64,000 nt of DNA, taken from positions 62,001-126,000 of IMG/VR virus record IMGVR_UViG_3300043788_000169. One strand, written 5' to 3'. The notes beneath the pieces were generated by a model. The model was given only the letters and a program-made list of their open reading frames with translations, ran no database searches and had not been told where the DNA came from. Source of the stretch: a virus. Positions 9,217 to 18,666 of this stretch are shown piece by piece. Position numbers and translations under genes: made by a program. Numbering within the stretch: position 1 is the stretch's first letter; the number at the start of each line of letters is the position of its first letter.

Positions 9217-10125
9217 ATGGCCAGTCGCTACTACTCCTCGGTCGCTGTCCCGGGCAACCTGGGAGCCTCGATCTCCAACAGCGCGACCAGCTTCTACATG
9301 TCCACTACCCCTGACGGCTATCCAGGGCAGTTCCCGTTCACGATGTGCCTGGACGGCGGGGAGCCGAACATGGAGCTGGTCTCGGTCACGGGCGGCTCCG
9401 GCACGGCGGGCACCCCGTGGACCTGCACCCGCGGGTTCGACGGCACCACCGCCTCGGCCCACACCGGGGGCGCCGGGGTTTCTCACGACTTCAGCGCCTA
9501 CGACCTGACCACCAGCCGCAGCCACGAGGCGAGCGGTTCCGGCTCGGGCGTGCACGGCCTGCCGGCCAGTGCCTGGTCGACTGCGGCGAATGCCGTGATC
9601 AACGAGACGGTGCTGAACAACTCGACCACCGCGGTGCAGACCTGGAGTGGCATCCCCGGCACCTACAACCACCTGATGATCCTCGTGCTCGGCCGGCTGA
9701 CGGAGACCTCCGAGCAGACCGACTACATCACCCTGCAGATAAACGGGGACACCGGGGCGAACTACTCCACCTGCCAGATTGAGACCAACAATGTCGGCGG
9801 CACGCTCAACAGCCCGAACTCGGTGGCCTCCTACGGACAGACGTCGTTCCCGATCGGCCGGCTGACCGCGAGTGGCGGCGGCGGGGCCGCCAACGCGGGC
9901 GCCCTGGTCGCTTACATCCCCTGGTATGCAGGCACCACCTTCAACAAGGTGGTGCAGTCTCAGAGCGGTGGCGGCAACGGCACCAGCGCGCTTGTGGACT
10001 GCCGGATGTTCTGGGGCTTCTACAACCCCACGGTCCAGGCTGCTATCACGTCTCTGTCCATCTCCGCGCCGAGCGGGAGCGATTTCAAGACGGGCACCAG
10101 CTTCGCCCTGCTGGGGGTGAGCTAG
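9217..10125 (+). CDS. Minor tail protein, beta-rich
   Basis: 302 residues, start ATG at 9217 overlapping the stop of a seven-codon ORF (9194-9217). The N-terminus carries a short beta domain with TRGFDGTTASAHTGGAGV, a segment seen in phage baseplate and fibre proteins that form small beta barrels. Residues about 125-302 look like a jelly-roll head (YNHLMILVLGR, TLQINGDTGANYSTC, ALVAYIPWYAGTTF) of the kind found in receptor-binding tail proteins. Low charge and high Gly/Ser/Thr content fit an exposed tail tip component. Its receptor is unknown. Confidence 0.75.
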   Translation: MASRYYSSVAVPGNLGASISNSATSFYMSTTPDGYPGQFPFTMCLDGGEPNMELVSVTGGSGTAGTPWTCTRGFDGTTASAHTGGAGVSHDFSAYDLTTSRSHEASGSGSGVHGLPASAWSTAANAVINETVLNNSTTAVQTWSGIPGTYNHLMILVLGRLTETSEQTDYITLQINGDTGANYSTCQIETNNVGGTLNSPNSVASYGQTSFPIGRLTASGGGGAANAGALVAYIPWYAGTTFNKVVQSQSGGGNGTSALVDCRMFWGFYNPTVQAAITSLSISAPSGSDFKTGTSFALLGVS

Positions 10126-10127
10126 CG

Positions 10128-10364
10128 GTGCATGTCGAGCACATTGTGGACTGCGGCGCGCAGCGCACCAACCACAGTGCGGTAGATGAAGATCTCTCGC
10201 CACAGCGCATGGCGGAGTTCTCCGTCCCCGGGGAGCTGACGTTCGCTCACATCGAGGATCGCAACCGCCGCCAGCGCGCGGCGCTGGACCGGTTGCAGAT
10301 GGCCGCGGTTACCGACGAGCATCTCCGCGACATCCTCATCGTGCTGGGGGTGGAGGACCAGTGA
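10128..10364 (+). CDS. Small tail-region protein, unknown
   Basis: 78 residues beginning at GTG two bases after the preceding stop. The second half is charged and helical (EDRNRRQRAALDRLQMAAV) and may form a coiled coil. It sits between minor tail genes and overlaps the next small gene by GTGA, so it belongs to the tail operon. No recognised family. Confidence 0.65.
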   Translation: MHVEHIVDCGAQRTNHSAVDEDLSPQRMAEFSVPGELTFAHIEDRNRRQRAALDRLQMAAVTDEHLRDILIVLGVEDQ

Positions 10365-10540
10365 GCGAGCCCAACGTGATCACCGCTGAGACGGAGGAGA
10401 TCACCCTGACGGAGGGAGTGGAGATCGTCCAGCTGGTCCGTCCCGGCCGCCCGTACCCGGCCGACCCGTTCCCCGGCCCCGCCCGCCGGGTCATGGCTGC
10501 CGCGCCGGACCGGGGCCAGGGCTCACGCCCGCGGCGGTAG
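10361..10540 (+). CDS. Small 59-residue tail-region protein
   Basis: GTG start overlapping the previous stop (GTGA), ending at TAG 10538-10540. The product is acidic at the N-terminus (ETEEITLTEGVEIVQLVRPG) and proline/arginine-rich at the C-terminus. The tight overlap and the 3-base gap to the large hub gene support expression. Function unknown. Confidence 0.6.
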   Translation: MSEPNVITAETEEITLTEGVEIVQLVRPGRPYPADPFPGPARRVMAAAPDRGQGSRPRR

Positions 10541-10543
10541 CTC

Positions 10544-13500
10544 ATGGCCACAGGAATCGGAACCACCACCCCGAGCATCCCGGAGCTGATCCCGGCCCCG
10601 GTCCAGACCTCCCAGCCAGGCCCCGGCGAGCCCGGTGGCCCTGGCGGCCCTGGCGGGTCAGCAGCACCTGGGCTGGGCTCCGGCTACGAGATAGCTATCC
10701 GTGCCGCCCCGGACTACAACACGCTCATGGCGGTGCTGCCGAGGTACGAGTCGCTTCAGTTCACCAAGATGCTGAACGACAAGGGCTCCGGCTCTGCGGT
10801 GTCCAACCTGGACGACGAGTGGTTCGAGACGGCCACGCTCGCGCTGCCTGCCCCGACCGCCCCGGTGGTCATAGCTCAGGGCAGCTCTGATGCGACAGCT
10901 AACGTGTTCACCGCCGACGTCGAGACCGCTGCGGTGCAGGGCAGCGCGGTCACGGTCGTGTCCAGTGCGAGCGGGTCGAATACCCCCATCACCTGCGTGG
11001 ATACCGAAGGCAACATCTACCTCAACACCCTCGCCGCGCTGCTGTCCTCCAACCCGTACTTTGAGCAGAACGGCGCCGGGTCGGTAGCCGACTGGGCTGG
11101 ATTCAACTGCACAATTGTCCCTCAGGCGCTGAGCGGGCTGCCGGTGCCGTACGGCGTTCTGCTGACGGTAACCACGGCGGGGTGTGCGTGCGAGGGCAGC
11201 CCGTCCAAGTTCACGATCACACCAGGTGCCTCCTACCTCGTCACTGCGCTGGTCTGGCTGCCGGAAGCGGGCACCGTCGTCCTCGGGGCCGACTGGGATT
11301 CCAGCGGCGGGTCCTACGTCTCGACCAGCACCAGCAGCATCTCCGTGGAGGCGGAGACCTGGACGGCGATCGGGACGGTGATCACGGCCCCGGGCAGTGG
11401 TGTGGGCAAGGCATACCCCCGGTGCGGGTACAGCACCGGGACGGGCGCTGGCACCACCATGCAGCTCACCGCCCTGGCGATGCAGCCCGCGGCCAGCATG
11501 CAGGTCTTCCAGGCCCTGAACATCACCGCGCTGACCCTGAATGATGCGATCAGCGTCACCTACGCGGCCGACGACGCTCAGCAGACCAACCTCATCGCGG
11601 TAAACATGACCGGGATCCAGCCGCAGACCGCGGTCGACGTCGCCGTGGCCGCCTCCGGCACCTCCGCGCACGCCACCGCCTCCGGTACCCCGTCCGAGCT
11701 TGGCGAGCTGGGCCTGTTCTTTGTCAACAATGCCGCGGCTGGTGGCGCTCCCTCGGTGCCTGCGAACTGGAGTGAGCTGACCCAGCTGGCCGGAACCGGG
11801 CGGGGCGAGGCCCAGCGGATGCTGATCGGGCTGTACTCCTACCCGCCGAGCGCCTTCTGGACAGCAGCAATCGATGCAGCGCCGACGACGGGCATCATCA
11901 TCGCCAACGTCGACAGCGGCCCGGGCGCCGGCCAGGAGTCCAACTTCCTGGCGGTCTACCAGGAGGCAGCAGCCGCGGGCATCACCCTGGTCGGCTACGT
12001 GTCCACGAACTATGGCGCGGTGAGCCAGACCAGCCTGCAGAACCAGATTCAGCAGTGGAATGATTACTACGGAATCACTAGCATATTCTTTGATACAGTT
12101 AACCCCGCTGCGGATTACGTCGACTACTACCAGGAAGCGGTGCAGTATGTGCACGCTCAGCCCGGTGGTGGTGATGCGATAGTCGTCCTCAATCCGGGGT
12201 CTCCGCCGACGCAGGCGCTGTTCGGGATCCTGGGCGAGAACGACATCATCCAGGTCTGTGAAGATACATATGCGAATTTCGCAGGCGACGGCGCGACCGC
12301 TCCCGCGTACCTGCTTGATGAGAACTCCGCGAATATAGCGATCACCTGTTACGACTGCCCGAACAGCACGGACATGAATACCGTGCTCGGGATCGCGGCG
12401 AGCGATTTCAACGCGGGCTGGGTGTGGGTGACAGATGGAACTTTGCCGAACCCGTACGCGAACGAGCCTGCCTACTTCACCACAGAAGTGTCAGCGCTCG
12501 CAGGCACCGGCACGACCGAGCAGTACACCACGGTCTACTACTCCGAGCTGACCAGTGACGCGGCGCAGTCTCCCTCGGCCACCATTACCAGTGCTGCCTG
12601 GCAGGCGCAGCTGCTTACCCTGGAGGGCACCGGCTCGGCACCGGCCTCCACGCTGTGGGATAACGAGCACCTGTGGCAGGTCATGCTCGACGGCATTGTC
12701 GTCTTCGAGTTCTTTGCCGAAACGATAACCGAGCAGCAGGTCGACCAGAGCGAGCAGCGTAACGTCACCACCACTGGCCCCGGAACGATAACCGCATTGT
12801 CGTGGGCTGCTGCGATGCCTCCCGGTTTCCCCAACATCATTTTCAAATGCGATGCAATCCAGGACGGCTTCGCAGAAATTGATGAGAATGGCAACCTGGA
12901 GGTCGACACCAGCCTGTGGAACATCATCAGCCCGACCGACATGGTCACGCTGAATCCGTCCGGCACGCTGCAGCTCACCGCCTCGCAAGATACAACCTAC
13001 TGCGGTGCCACTCCCTATGACCTGACCGAGTCGCTGATCTCTGCGCAGATAGCCCCGCTCGGCCAGGGAACCGAGAACAGCACCGACATCACCGTGGCGC
13101 TCGACGGCTCCCAGGTCACGCAGTTCTACATCCAGAGCAACGCCAACGCGGACGACTATATTTTGATGGGAGTTACCGCGGCGGGCATCTACTGCCAGCT
13201 TGGGGATACCGAGTCCGGCCCCCAGACCAAGGAACTAGGCGCCTACAACTCCCAGACCCAGCTGTACTGGCAGATGAGTGCCGACTACCTGGACGCCGAC
13301 TCCGGCGCGGTGCAGGTCACCTTCTGGACCTCCGCAGATGGGCAGACGTACACCCCGGTGTGGGTGGTGAACCCGAGCTGGGTGCCCGACAACGTCACAG
13401 TGTTCTTCGCTTGTTCTTACGATCAGAACAACAGCCAGGTGATGAGCATCACCAACGTGAACGGCAATGTCGTCACGCCGAGCAGCAGCGGCAACATCTA

Positions 13501-16201
13501 CTTCGGTGAGCCGATCATGGCTGTCTGGGACTCGATCTTCACCGCGGCGCAGGAGCGCGGCACCATCCCGTTCATCACCACCGCGCTGGACGGGGCGACG
13601 GACAGCTTCGGCAACCCCTGGACCGACAGCGAGAGCGTGCAGATCGAGAATGGGACCGACCTGTACTCGCTGCTGCAGTCCCACACCGCGATTGTCGACG
13701 CCGACTACATCATGCAGCCCGGCTTCGTGCTGCAGGTGGGCCTGCCGGTGGAGGGCTCGATCACCCTCGGGGTCGACCGCAGCGAGCAGGTGGTCTTCCG
13801 CGAGGGACAGTGGATCCAGCAGAAGCAGTACACCCGCGACCGCAGCCAGATCGCCAACCTCGATGGCGGGGTCAACAGCGACGGCACTACGATCAGCGCC
13901 TCGGACGAGGACTCCATCCTGGAGTGGGGGCAGCGCGAGGGGTGGGTTCAGACCGCGGTCCAGGTCAACCCGCAGTCCATGGAGATCGCTGTCCAGGCGA
14001 GCGTGCAGCAGACCGCGGATGAGGTGGAGAGCTATACCATCCAGGTCGACCCGGCCCAGCCCGGCTGCCGTGCGTGGAAGGACTACAACGTCGGGGACTG
14101 GATCGGCCTGGAAGCTCCCGGGCCAGAGCCGGGTGGCCCGGACTTCAGCGCGAACTCGGTCTCGGCCGTCCGCGTCACTGCGATTGCCATCTCGGTCGAC
14201 GCCACCGGCCTGGTTACCTGCCAGCTCACCCTCATGACCTACCTGCAGTGGCTCCAGGAGCAGCTGCAGTATCTGGTGAACAAGATGGGCGGGCAGTTCA
14301 TCAACTCGCTCGGCACCACCCCGGTCACCAGCTCGGCCAACGGTGTCCCTACTCAGCTGCCGACGATCTTCGCCCCCAACATCAACGGGCTCAACGGGGC
14401 GAATGTGCTTGGCACCACAGGCATCCCGAACGGTGCGCAGCTGGTCTATAACGCCATCACCGGCCAGTGGCAGGCCGCGTCCAGCCAGGACCCGGTAACC
14501 GGGTCCACGCTCAGCCCGACCGGCGCGAACCTGTCGACGCTGCAGTACAGCACGCCGCAGGCGAGCCAGGGCAACCTGATCGCCTCGATCAGCAACGCCG
14601 GCGGCACCGACCCGACCGGGAACGCCTACCTGCCTGGCGTGGTGAGCTACGGCTCGACCGAGAGCCAGACCATCCAGCTCTACATGGGTCAGGTCGCGAT
14701 CGGGCAGGCACCAGGAACCCAGATCGTGCTCAACCCCGATGCTGACCAGGTCTTCAACATCACCACCGCGATCGCCGGGACGCTGCAGGCCATCGCTGAG
14801 TTCACCACCAACGACACGAACGAGGTGCTGCCGGGAGTCGCGGGCTCGCTGGTGCTCAACCCGGGGGCCTCCCAGAAGATGGCCACCGCACTGACCAGCC
14901 CGCTGAACGCCAACTCCGCGGCGTGCGTGGTGCTGGAGACCGAGAACGATGCGGGCACCGACACCCCGGTGATCACCTTCGGTCAGGTCACCACCCCGGA
15001 CGACTCGACGTTCGTCTTCACCCCGATTGCCACGCTCACCCCGTGGGCGTTCCTGCTCTACGGTGGCTCGGGCGGCACGGTCGTGGAGACGATCGACGGC
15101 CCGTCTTCCGGCAACTGGCCGGTGCCCGCCACGGTCTCGGTGGTCAAGGCTGAGGTCTGGGGCATGGCCGCGGGAGCCGGCGGCTCGAATCACGGCTTCT
15201 GGACCGTCCAGGCGGGCGGTGGCTCGGGTGGTGGCGGGTACTCCTGTGAGCCGGCCCTGGCGGTCACGCCGGGCGGTAACTGCCCGTATGTGCTGCCAGC
15301 CGGCGGGGCCGGTGGCGTCGGGTCGACGGGCTCGCCCGGCGGGGCTGCTGATGCCACGTTCCAGGGCAGTGCGGCCACGGTCACTGCGCACGGCGGCCTG
15401 CCGGGAGCCGGTGCCGCCTCGCCCGGCAACGGCCAGGGTGGCGATGGGGCTGCGGCCTCGGGCAACACGATCAGCTATCCCGGCGGCCAGGGTGCAACCG
15501 GCGGATATAACGATGGTGGCGGTGGCGGTGGTGCCGCCGGCACGGGCGGCCCTGGTGGCGGGGGCGCGATCAATGGCGGTGGCTCGCCTGGCAGTGGTGG
15601 TGGCAAGGGCGGAAATGGTGGCGTGTCCGGAGGTCCCGGAAGCGGCAGTAACGGTTCCAGTCCGGGTGGCGGGGCTGGTGGCGGGGCGGGCACGTCGGCC
15701 AGCGGGACAGTGGATGGCGGCAGCGGCGGGGCTGCGCGGGCCCGGGTCACCTATACCACCGGGGCCCCGGACATCATGGCCAGCTTCGCGGCCGCCGCGG
15801 GCACCGACCAGTTCGGCAACACCTACCCCGAAGGCACGCTGCTGGCCGGGGCCGATGCCGGATGGACCTACGTCGGCACGGGCGGAGCCCCCGGGTTCGG
15901 CTCGGGCTGGAGCAACGCAGGCAGCGGGAACGCTGATCTGGCGTACCGGATGGTCGGCGCCCCGCACAACTGCGTGCTCATCCTCGGGTATGTGACCAAC
16001 GGGACGGCGGCCAATACGGCGTCGATCTTCACTCTGCCTACCGCTTACCGCCCGGCCAGCCAGCAGATCTTCCCATCCGTCGAGAACGGAGGGACCTACG
16101 GCAACTCGGTGGTTGTGGAGACCAGCGGTGCGGTGAAGATGTTCAACAGCGCTGGCACCGGGAACTACGCGGTCTTCGCTATGGTCAGCCTGGACATTTA
16201 G
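10544..16201 (+). CDS. Tail hub/tip protein with spherulin-4-like and Gly-rich domains
   Basis: 1885 residues, a mosaic. Residues 20-45 are a short collagen-like PGGPGG run; 45-400 are beta-rich. Residues about 420-655 resemble the spherulation-specific family 4 (spherulin-4, GH135-like) TIM barrel: ANVDSGPG, ITLVGYVSTNYG, ITSIFFDTVNPAADYVDYY, VVLNPGSPP. In characterised relatives this fold cleaves galactosaminogalactan. Residues 760-980 look like a concanavalin-like jelly roll. Residues about 985-1260 carry the Gp37-like/tail hub pattern (IPFITTALDGATDSFGNPW, QVVFREGQWIQQKQYTRDRS, DYNVGDWIGL). Residues about 1526-1742 are extremely Gly-rich, like polyglycine-sandwich tail-tip adhesins. Likely the central tail-tip protein combining structure, adhesion and glycan cleavage. 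Confidence 0.85.
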   Translation: MATGIGTTTPSIPELIPAPVQTSQPGPGEPGGPGGPGGSAAPGLGSGYEIAIRAAPDYNTLMAVLPRYESLQFTKMLNDKGSGSAVSNLDDEWFETATLALPAPTAPVVIAQGSSDATANVFTADVETAAVQGSAVTVVSSASGSNTPITCVDTEGNIYLNTLAALLSSNPYFEQNGAGSVADWAGFNCTIVPQALSGLPVPYGVLLTVTTAGCACEGSPSKFTITPGASYLVTALVWLPEAGTVVLGADWDSSGGSYVSTSTSSISVEAETWTAIGTVITAPGSGVGKAYPRCGYSTGTGAGTTMQLTALAMQPAASMQVFQALNITALTLNDAISVTYAADDAQQTNLIAVNMTGIQPQTAVDVAVAASGTSAHATASGTPSELGELGLFFVNNAAAGGAPSVPANWSELTQLAGTGRGEAQRMLIGLYSYPPSAFWTAAIDAAPTTGIIIANVDSGPGAGQESNFLAVYQEAAAAGITLVGYVSTNYGAVSQTSLQNQIQQWNDYYGITSIFFDTVNPAADYVDYYQEAVQYVHAQPGGGDAIVVLNPGSPPTQALFGILGENDIIQVCEDTYANFAGDGATAPAYLLDENSANIAITCYDCPNSTDMNTVLGIAASDFNAGWVWVTDGTLPNPYANEPAYFTTEVSALAGTGTTEQYTTVYYSELTSDAAQSPSATITSAAWQAQLLTLEGTGSAPASTLWDNEHLWQVMLDGIVVFEFFAETITEQQVDQSEQRNVTTTGPGTITALSWAAAMPPGFPNIIFKCDAIQDGFAEIDENGNLEVDTSLWNIISPTDMVTLNPSGTLQLTASQDTTYCGATPYDLTESLISAQIAPLGQGTENSTDITVALDGSQVTQFYIQSNANADDYILMGVTAAGIYCQLGDTESGPQTKELGAYNSQTQLYWQMSADYLDADSGAVQVTFWTSADGQTYTPVWVVNPSWVPDNVTVFFACSYDQNNSQVMSITNVNGNVVTPSSSGNIYFGEPIMAVWDSIFTAAQERGTIPFITTALDGATDSFGNPWTDSESVQIENGTDLYSLLQSHTAIVDADYIMQPGFVLQVGLPVEGSITLGVDRSEQVVFREGQWIQQKQYTRDRSQIANLDGGVNSDGTTISASDEDSILEWGQREGWVQTAVQVNPQSMEIAVQASVQQTADEVESYTIQVDPAQPGCRAWKDYNVGDWIGLEAPGPEPGGPDFSANSVSAVRVTAIAISVDATGLVTCQLTLMTYLQWLQEQLQYLVNKMGGQFINSLGTTPVTSSANGVPTQLPTIFAPNINGLNGANVLGTTGIPNGAQLVYNAITGQWQAASSQDPVTGSTLSPTGANLSTLQYSTPQASQGNLIASISNAGGTDPTGNAYLPGVVSYGSTESQTIQLYMGQVAIGQAPGTQIVLNPDADQVFNITTAIAGTLQAIAEFTTNDTNEVLPGVAGSLVLNPGASQKMATALTSPLNANSAACVVLETENDAGTDTPVITFGQVTTPDDSTFVFTPIATLTPWAFLLYGGSGGTVVETIDGPSSGNWPVPATVSVVKAEVWGMAAGAGGSNHGFWTVQAGGGSGGGGYSCEPALAVTPGGNCPYVLPAGGAGGVGSTGSPGGAADATFQGSAATVTAHGGLPGAGAASPGNGQGGDGAAASGNTISYPGGQGATGGYNDGGGGGGAAGTGGPGGGGAINGGGSPGSGGGKGGNGGVSGGPGSGSNGSSPGGGAGGGAGTSASGTVDGGSGGAARARVTYTTGAPDIMASFAAAAGTDQFGNTYPEGTLLAGADAGWTYVGTGGAPGFGSGWSNAGSGNADLAYRMVGAPHNCVLILGYVTNGTAANTASIFTLPTAYRPASQQIFPSVENGGTYGNSVVVETSGAVKMFNSAGTGNYAVFAMVSLDI

Positions 16202-16209
16202 GAGAGATC

Positions 16210-16641
16210 ATGCCGGTAACCGACAGCGGTGTGGCCGTGTTCGGCCAGATGCTGGCCCGCGGCTCCCGGATCGGCATTGGTGTGGGTGGCGGCAGCAATC
16301 CAGAGGATCGCGCAGCGGCCGCGCTGGGCGGAGATGGCAGCCCGCACACCGCCTGGTACCGCCCCGCCGATACCGGCTTCCCTCAGCTTCAGGCTGATGG
16401 AACTATGATGCTGAGAGTCAGCTTCGACCCGGACGAGGCCAACTTCCTGTGGCGGGAATACTGCATCTTCGTCACCACCGGGAAGATGACTCCGCACCAC
16501 ACTCTGGCCGAGGTGGGCAGGGGAGCGGCCATGCTCAGCCGCCGGGTGCCCGCGGCGCCTTTGCACGGCGAGGCCAAGACCCGCGAGAGCTGGCGGACGT
16601 GGGTGTTCCAGGTGCCGGTGAGGTTCCGCTCTCCCGATTAA
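16210..16641 (+). CDS. Tail tip associated protein, unknown
   Basis: 143 residues; ATG follows the previous stop, whose TAGGAGAG also supplies the ribosome site. The N-terminus (GVAVFGQMLARGSRIGIGVG) and the central MLRVSFDPDEANFLWREYCIF are predicted beta-rich. Phage proteins of this size between hub and fibres often describe the attachment of a fibre to the tip. No family recognised; tail role inferred from position only. Confidence 0.65.
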   Translation: MPVTDSGVAVFGQMLARGSRIGIGVGGGSNPEDRAAAALGGDGSPHTAWYRPADTGFPQLQADGTMMLRVSFDPDEANFLWREYCIFVTTGKMTPHHTLAEVGRGAAMLSRRVPAAPLHGEAKTRESWRTWVFQVPVRFRSPD

Positions 16642-16647
16642 CTGACC

Positions 16648-18393
16648 ATGGCGCTGAACCAGGTCACGCTCACACTCGATGCCTACAACGGCGCCGATGT
16701 CGCGGTGGGCGCGGGCACCGCCTACCTGACGCCGAGCGCCGCGGTGGCCTTCCCTTCCGATCAGACCTACCTGTGGCAGGTCCCGATCGAGGTCAGCCTG
16801 GTACCGCCCGAGGGTGCATCGGATGCTTGGCTGCCGACCGTCACGCTGATATCCAACGACAACAGCGGGGGCAACCCCTCAACCTGGTACTGGGTGATCA
16901 GCTACCAGTCGCCGGGCGCCCCGCCTGGGTTCACCTTCGCGCTGGACTACTCCAACGGCGCGAGCCAGAACCTGTCGGCCCAGGTGCCGGTGCAGTCCAG
17001 CCAGGCAGGCTTCGCTTACCTGCCGCTGCCGACCGGCACGCCCACAGCCGGCCAGGTGCCGGTGGTCCAGACCAACGGGGTGGCACAGACGGCCTGGGGA
17101 AGCGGTGGCGGAGGCGGCTCCTACGTCCCGCTGGCCGGCGGGAACATGACCGGGGCCCTCACTATCAGTGAGTCGGGCGCGTCCGGTGGCCTGCTGGTGG
17201 TCACCAACACCCACAGCACGCCGAGCGCACCGAGCATCCAGCTCGTCAGCCATGCTGCCGCGGATATTGCTCTCGGGCTGGATGTCAGCGGCGACGCGGA
17301 CTACCGCTTTGAGATCGACTCCAACGGCAAGATGTACTGGGGTTCTGGCTCCGCTGCCTCCGATGTGTCCCTGGCCCGGAACTCCTCGGGCCTGCTTCAG
17401 GTTGGCGGGGCGCTCAAGGCGACCGGCGGCGCTGCCGCAGGCAGCGTTTTCACTGTCCAGAACACGACCAGCTCTCCAACCAGCCCCAATGCCATTGTTG
17501 TTGCCGCCGCCGCGGCCGACTCAAGCTTCGGTATCGAGGTCAGCGGCGATGCGGACTTCCGGTTCACCGTCGACTCCAACGGCAAGCACAGCTGGGGCTC
17601 TGGCAGCGCGGTGGCCGACACTACGCTCTCTCGCAGTGCTGCCGGAATCCTCTCTGTAGGCTCTGCTCTCTCGGTGACGGGCCTGACGGGGGCCACGTCG
17701 GCCAGCCGTCTTATCGGGGCAACTGCCAGCGGGGCACCCGCCAGTGGCACCTTCGCCATAGGCGATGTGAATATTGACCAGACCGGGACGCTGGAGATCT
17801 GCACTTCAGCCGGCTCCCCCGGCAACTGGGCGGCTTTGCTCGGCGCTTATTCCTTCCCCACCATCTCGCAGCTCGGCATCCTTGCCCAGAACTACCCGAG
17901 CCTGCTGGCCAGCGTCGCGTCGGCCGCCCTTACATCCGGTCTCATTTACCTTCTCCGGATAAACCTGTCGGGCGCGAGCATCACTGTCACAAACGTGCTC
18001 CTCGGCGTTTACACCGCAGGCTCCAGCCTTACCCTCAATGAATGCTGGTGCGGTCTCTATGATAACAATGGCAATGAGATTGGCATTAGCGCCAACCAGT
18101 CAAGCAACTGGACGACCGCGGGCCTGAAGTCGATGGCCCTGGCGGGAGGCCCGTTTACCGGAACGTGGCCTTTCGTTGATGTAGCCGTCCTGTCAAACGG
18201 GTCGACCAACCCGATCTTCGCCCGTGCGTCCGGCGGGGGCGTGGGCGTAGCTATGGCGAACCTTAACGCCACGGGAGCAGGCTTGATGTGCTCGGTGAAC
18301 GGCACAGGAGCGACGGTGCTGCCGGGCAGCTTCACCTACTCCAGCAACAGCACCGCCAACAACCCGCAGTCGATCTGGTGCGGGGTGTCGTGA
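16648..18393 (+). CDS. Tail fibre with duplicated SGD/DSNGK modules
   Basis: 581 residues. The N-terminal ~115 residues (VTLTLDAYNGADVAVGAGT, ALDYSNGASQNLSAQVPV) are clearly paralogous to the N-terminus of the fibre at 18667, so both probably dock at the same tip site. It is followed by a Gly-rich hinge and two consecutive ~85-residue modules containing SGDADYRFEIDSNGKMYWGSG and SGDADFRFTVDSNGKHSWG-type sequences ending in a LARNSSG/LSRSAAG turn, a pattern of trimeric fibre shafts. The C-terminal ~200 residues form a globular beta head (YPSLLASVASAALTSG, SLTLNECWCGLYDNNG), the likely receptor-binding part. Confidence 0.82.
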   Translation: MALNQVTLTLDAYNGADVAVGAGTAYLTPSAAVAFPSDQTYLWQVPIEVSLVPPEGASDAWLPTVTLISNDNSGGNPSTWYWVISYQSPGAPPGFTFALDYSNGASQNLSAQVPVQSSQAGFAYLPLPTGTPTAGQVPVVQTNGVAQTAWGSGGGGGSYVPLAGGNMTGALTISESGASGGLLVVTNTHSTPSAPSIQLVSHAAADIALGLDVSGDADYRFEIDSNGKMYWGSGSAASDVSLARNSSGLLQVGGALKATGGAAAGSVFTVQNTTSSPTSPNAIVVAAAAADSSFGIEVSGDADFRFTVDSNGKHSWGSGSAVADTTLSRSAAGILSVGSALSVTGLTGATSASRLIGATASGAPASGTFAIGDVNIDQTGTLEICTSAGSPGNWAALLGAYSFPTISQLGILAQNYPSLLASVASAALTSGLIYLLRINLSGASITVTNVLLGVYTAGSSLTLNECWCGLYDNNGNEIGISANQSSNWTTAGLKSMALAGGPFTGTWPFVDVAVLSNGSTNPIFARASGGGVGVAMANLNATGAGLMCSVNGTGATVLPGSFTYSSNSTANNPQSIWCGVS

Positions 18394-18408
18394 TCCGAAG
18401 AGCCTCTC

Positions 18409-18663
18409 ATGCAGATCACCGTTGACAAGCTCCGTCAGATGGCCGGGGAGCTGGCCCTGGAGAATCGTCTCAAGGATGAGACGATCATCGTTCTCCAGTC
18501 ACGGGCCGCGGAGCTGGAGAGCCGGCTGCGCGAGCTGGAGCCGGAAACGCCCCCGGCAGCCGTCCGGGAAGAGGCACCGGCCACGACGACTCCGAACGGG
18601 GTGCTGGTTCGGGACAGGCGCCGCCGCCCGGCCGCCGCTGAGGAGCCTAAGCCCGATAAATGA
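18409..18663 (+). CDS. Short coiled-coil protein between tail fibre genes
   Basis: 84 residues. Residues 1-45 form a heptad-rich helix (LRQMAGELALENRLKDETI, then SRAAELESRLRELE), followed by a Pro/Ala linker and a basic tail. Such short coiled coils can act as fibre-assembly chaperones or oligomerisation pieces, but this is inference. It lies tightly between the two paralogous fibre genes, 15 bases after one and 3 bases before the next. Confidence 0.65.
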   Translation: MQITVDKLRQMAGELALENRLKDETIIVLQSRAAELESRLRELEPETPPAAVREEAPATTTPNGVLVRDRRRRPAAAEEPKPDK

Positions 18664-18666
18664 CGT

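Noticed and set aside
13235-15967. 910-codon minus-strand open frame within the tail hub gene
   Set aside because: Shadow of the plus-strand hub gene; random Arg/Gly/Ala composition and no promoter.
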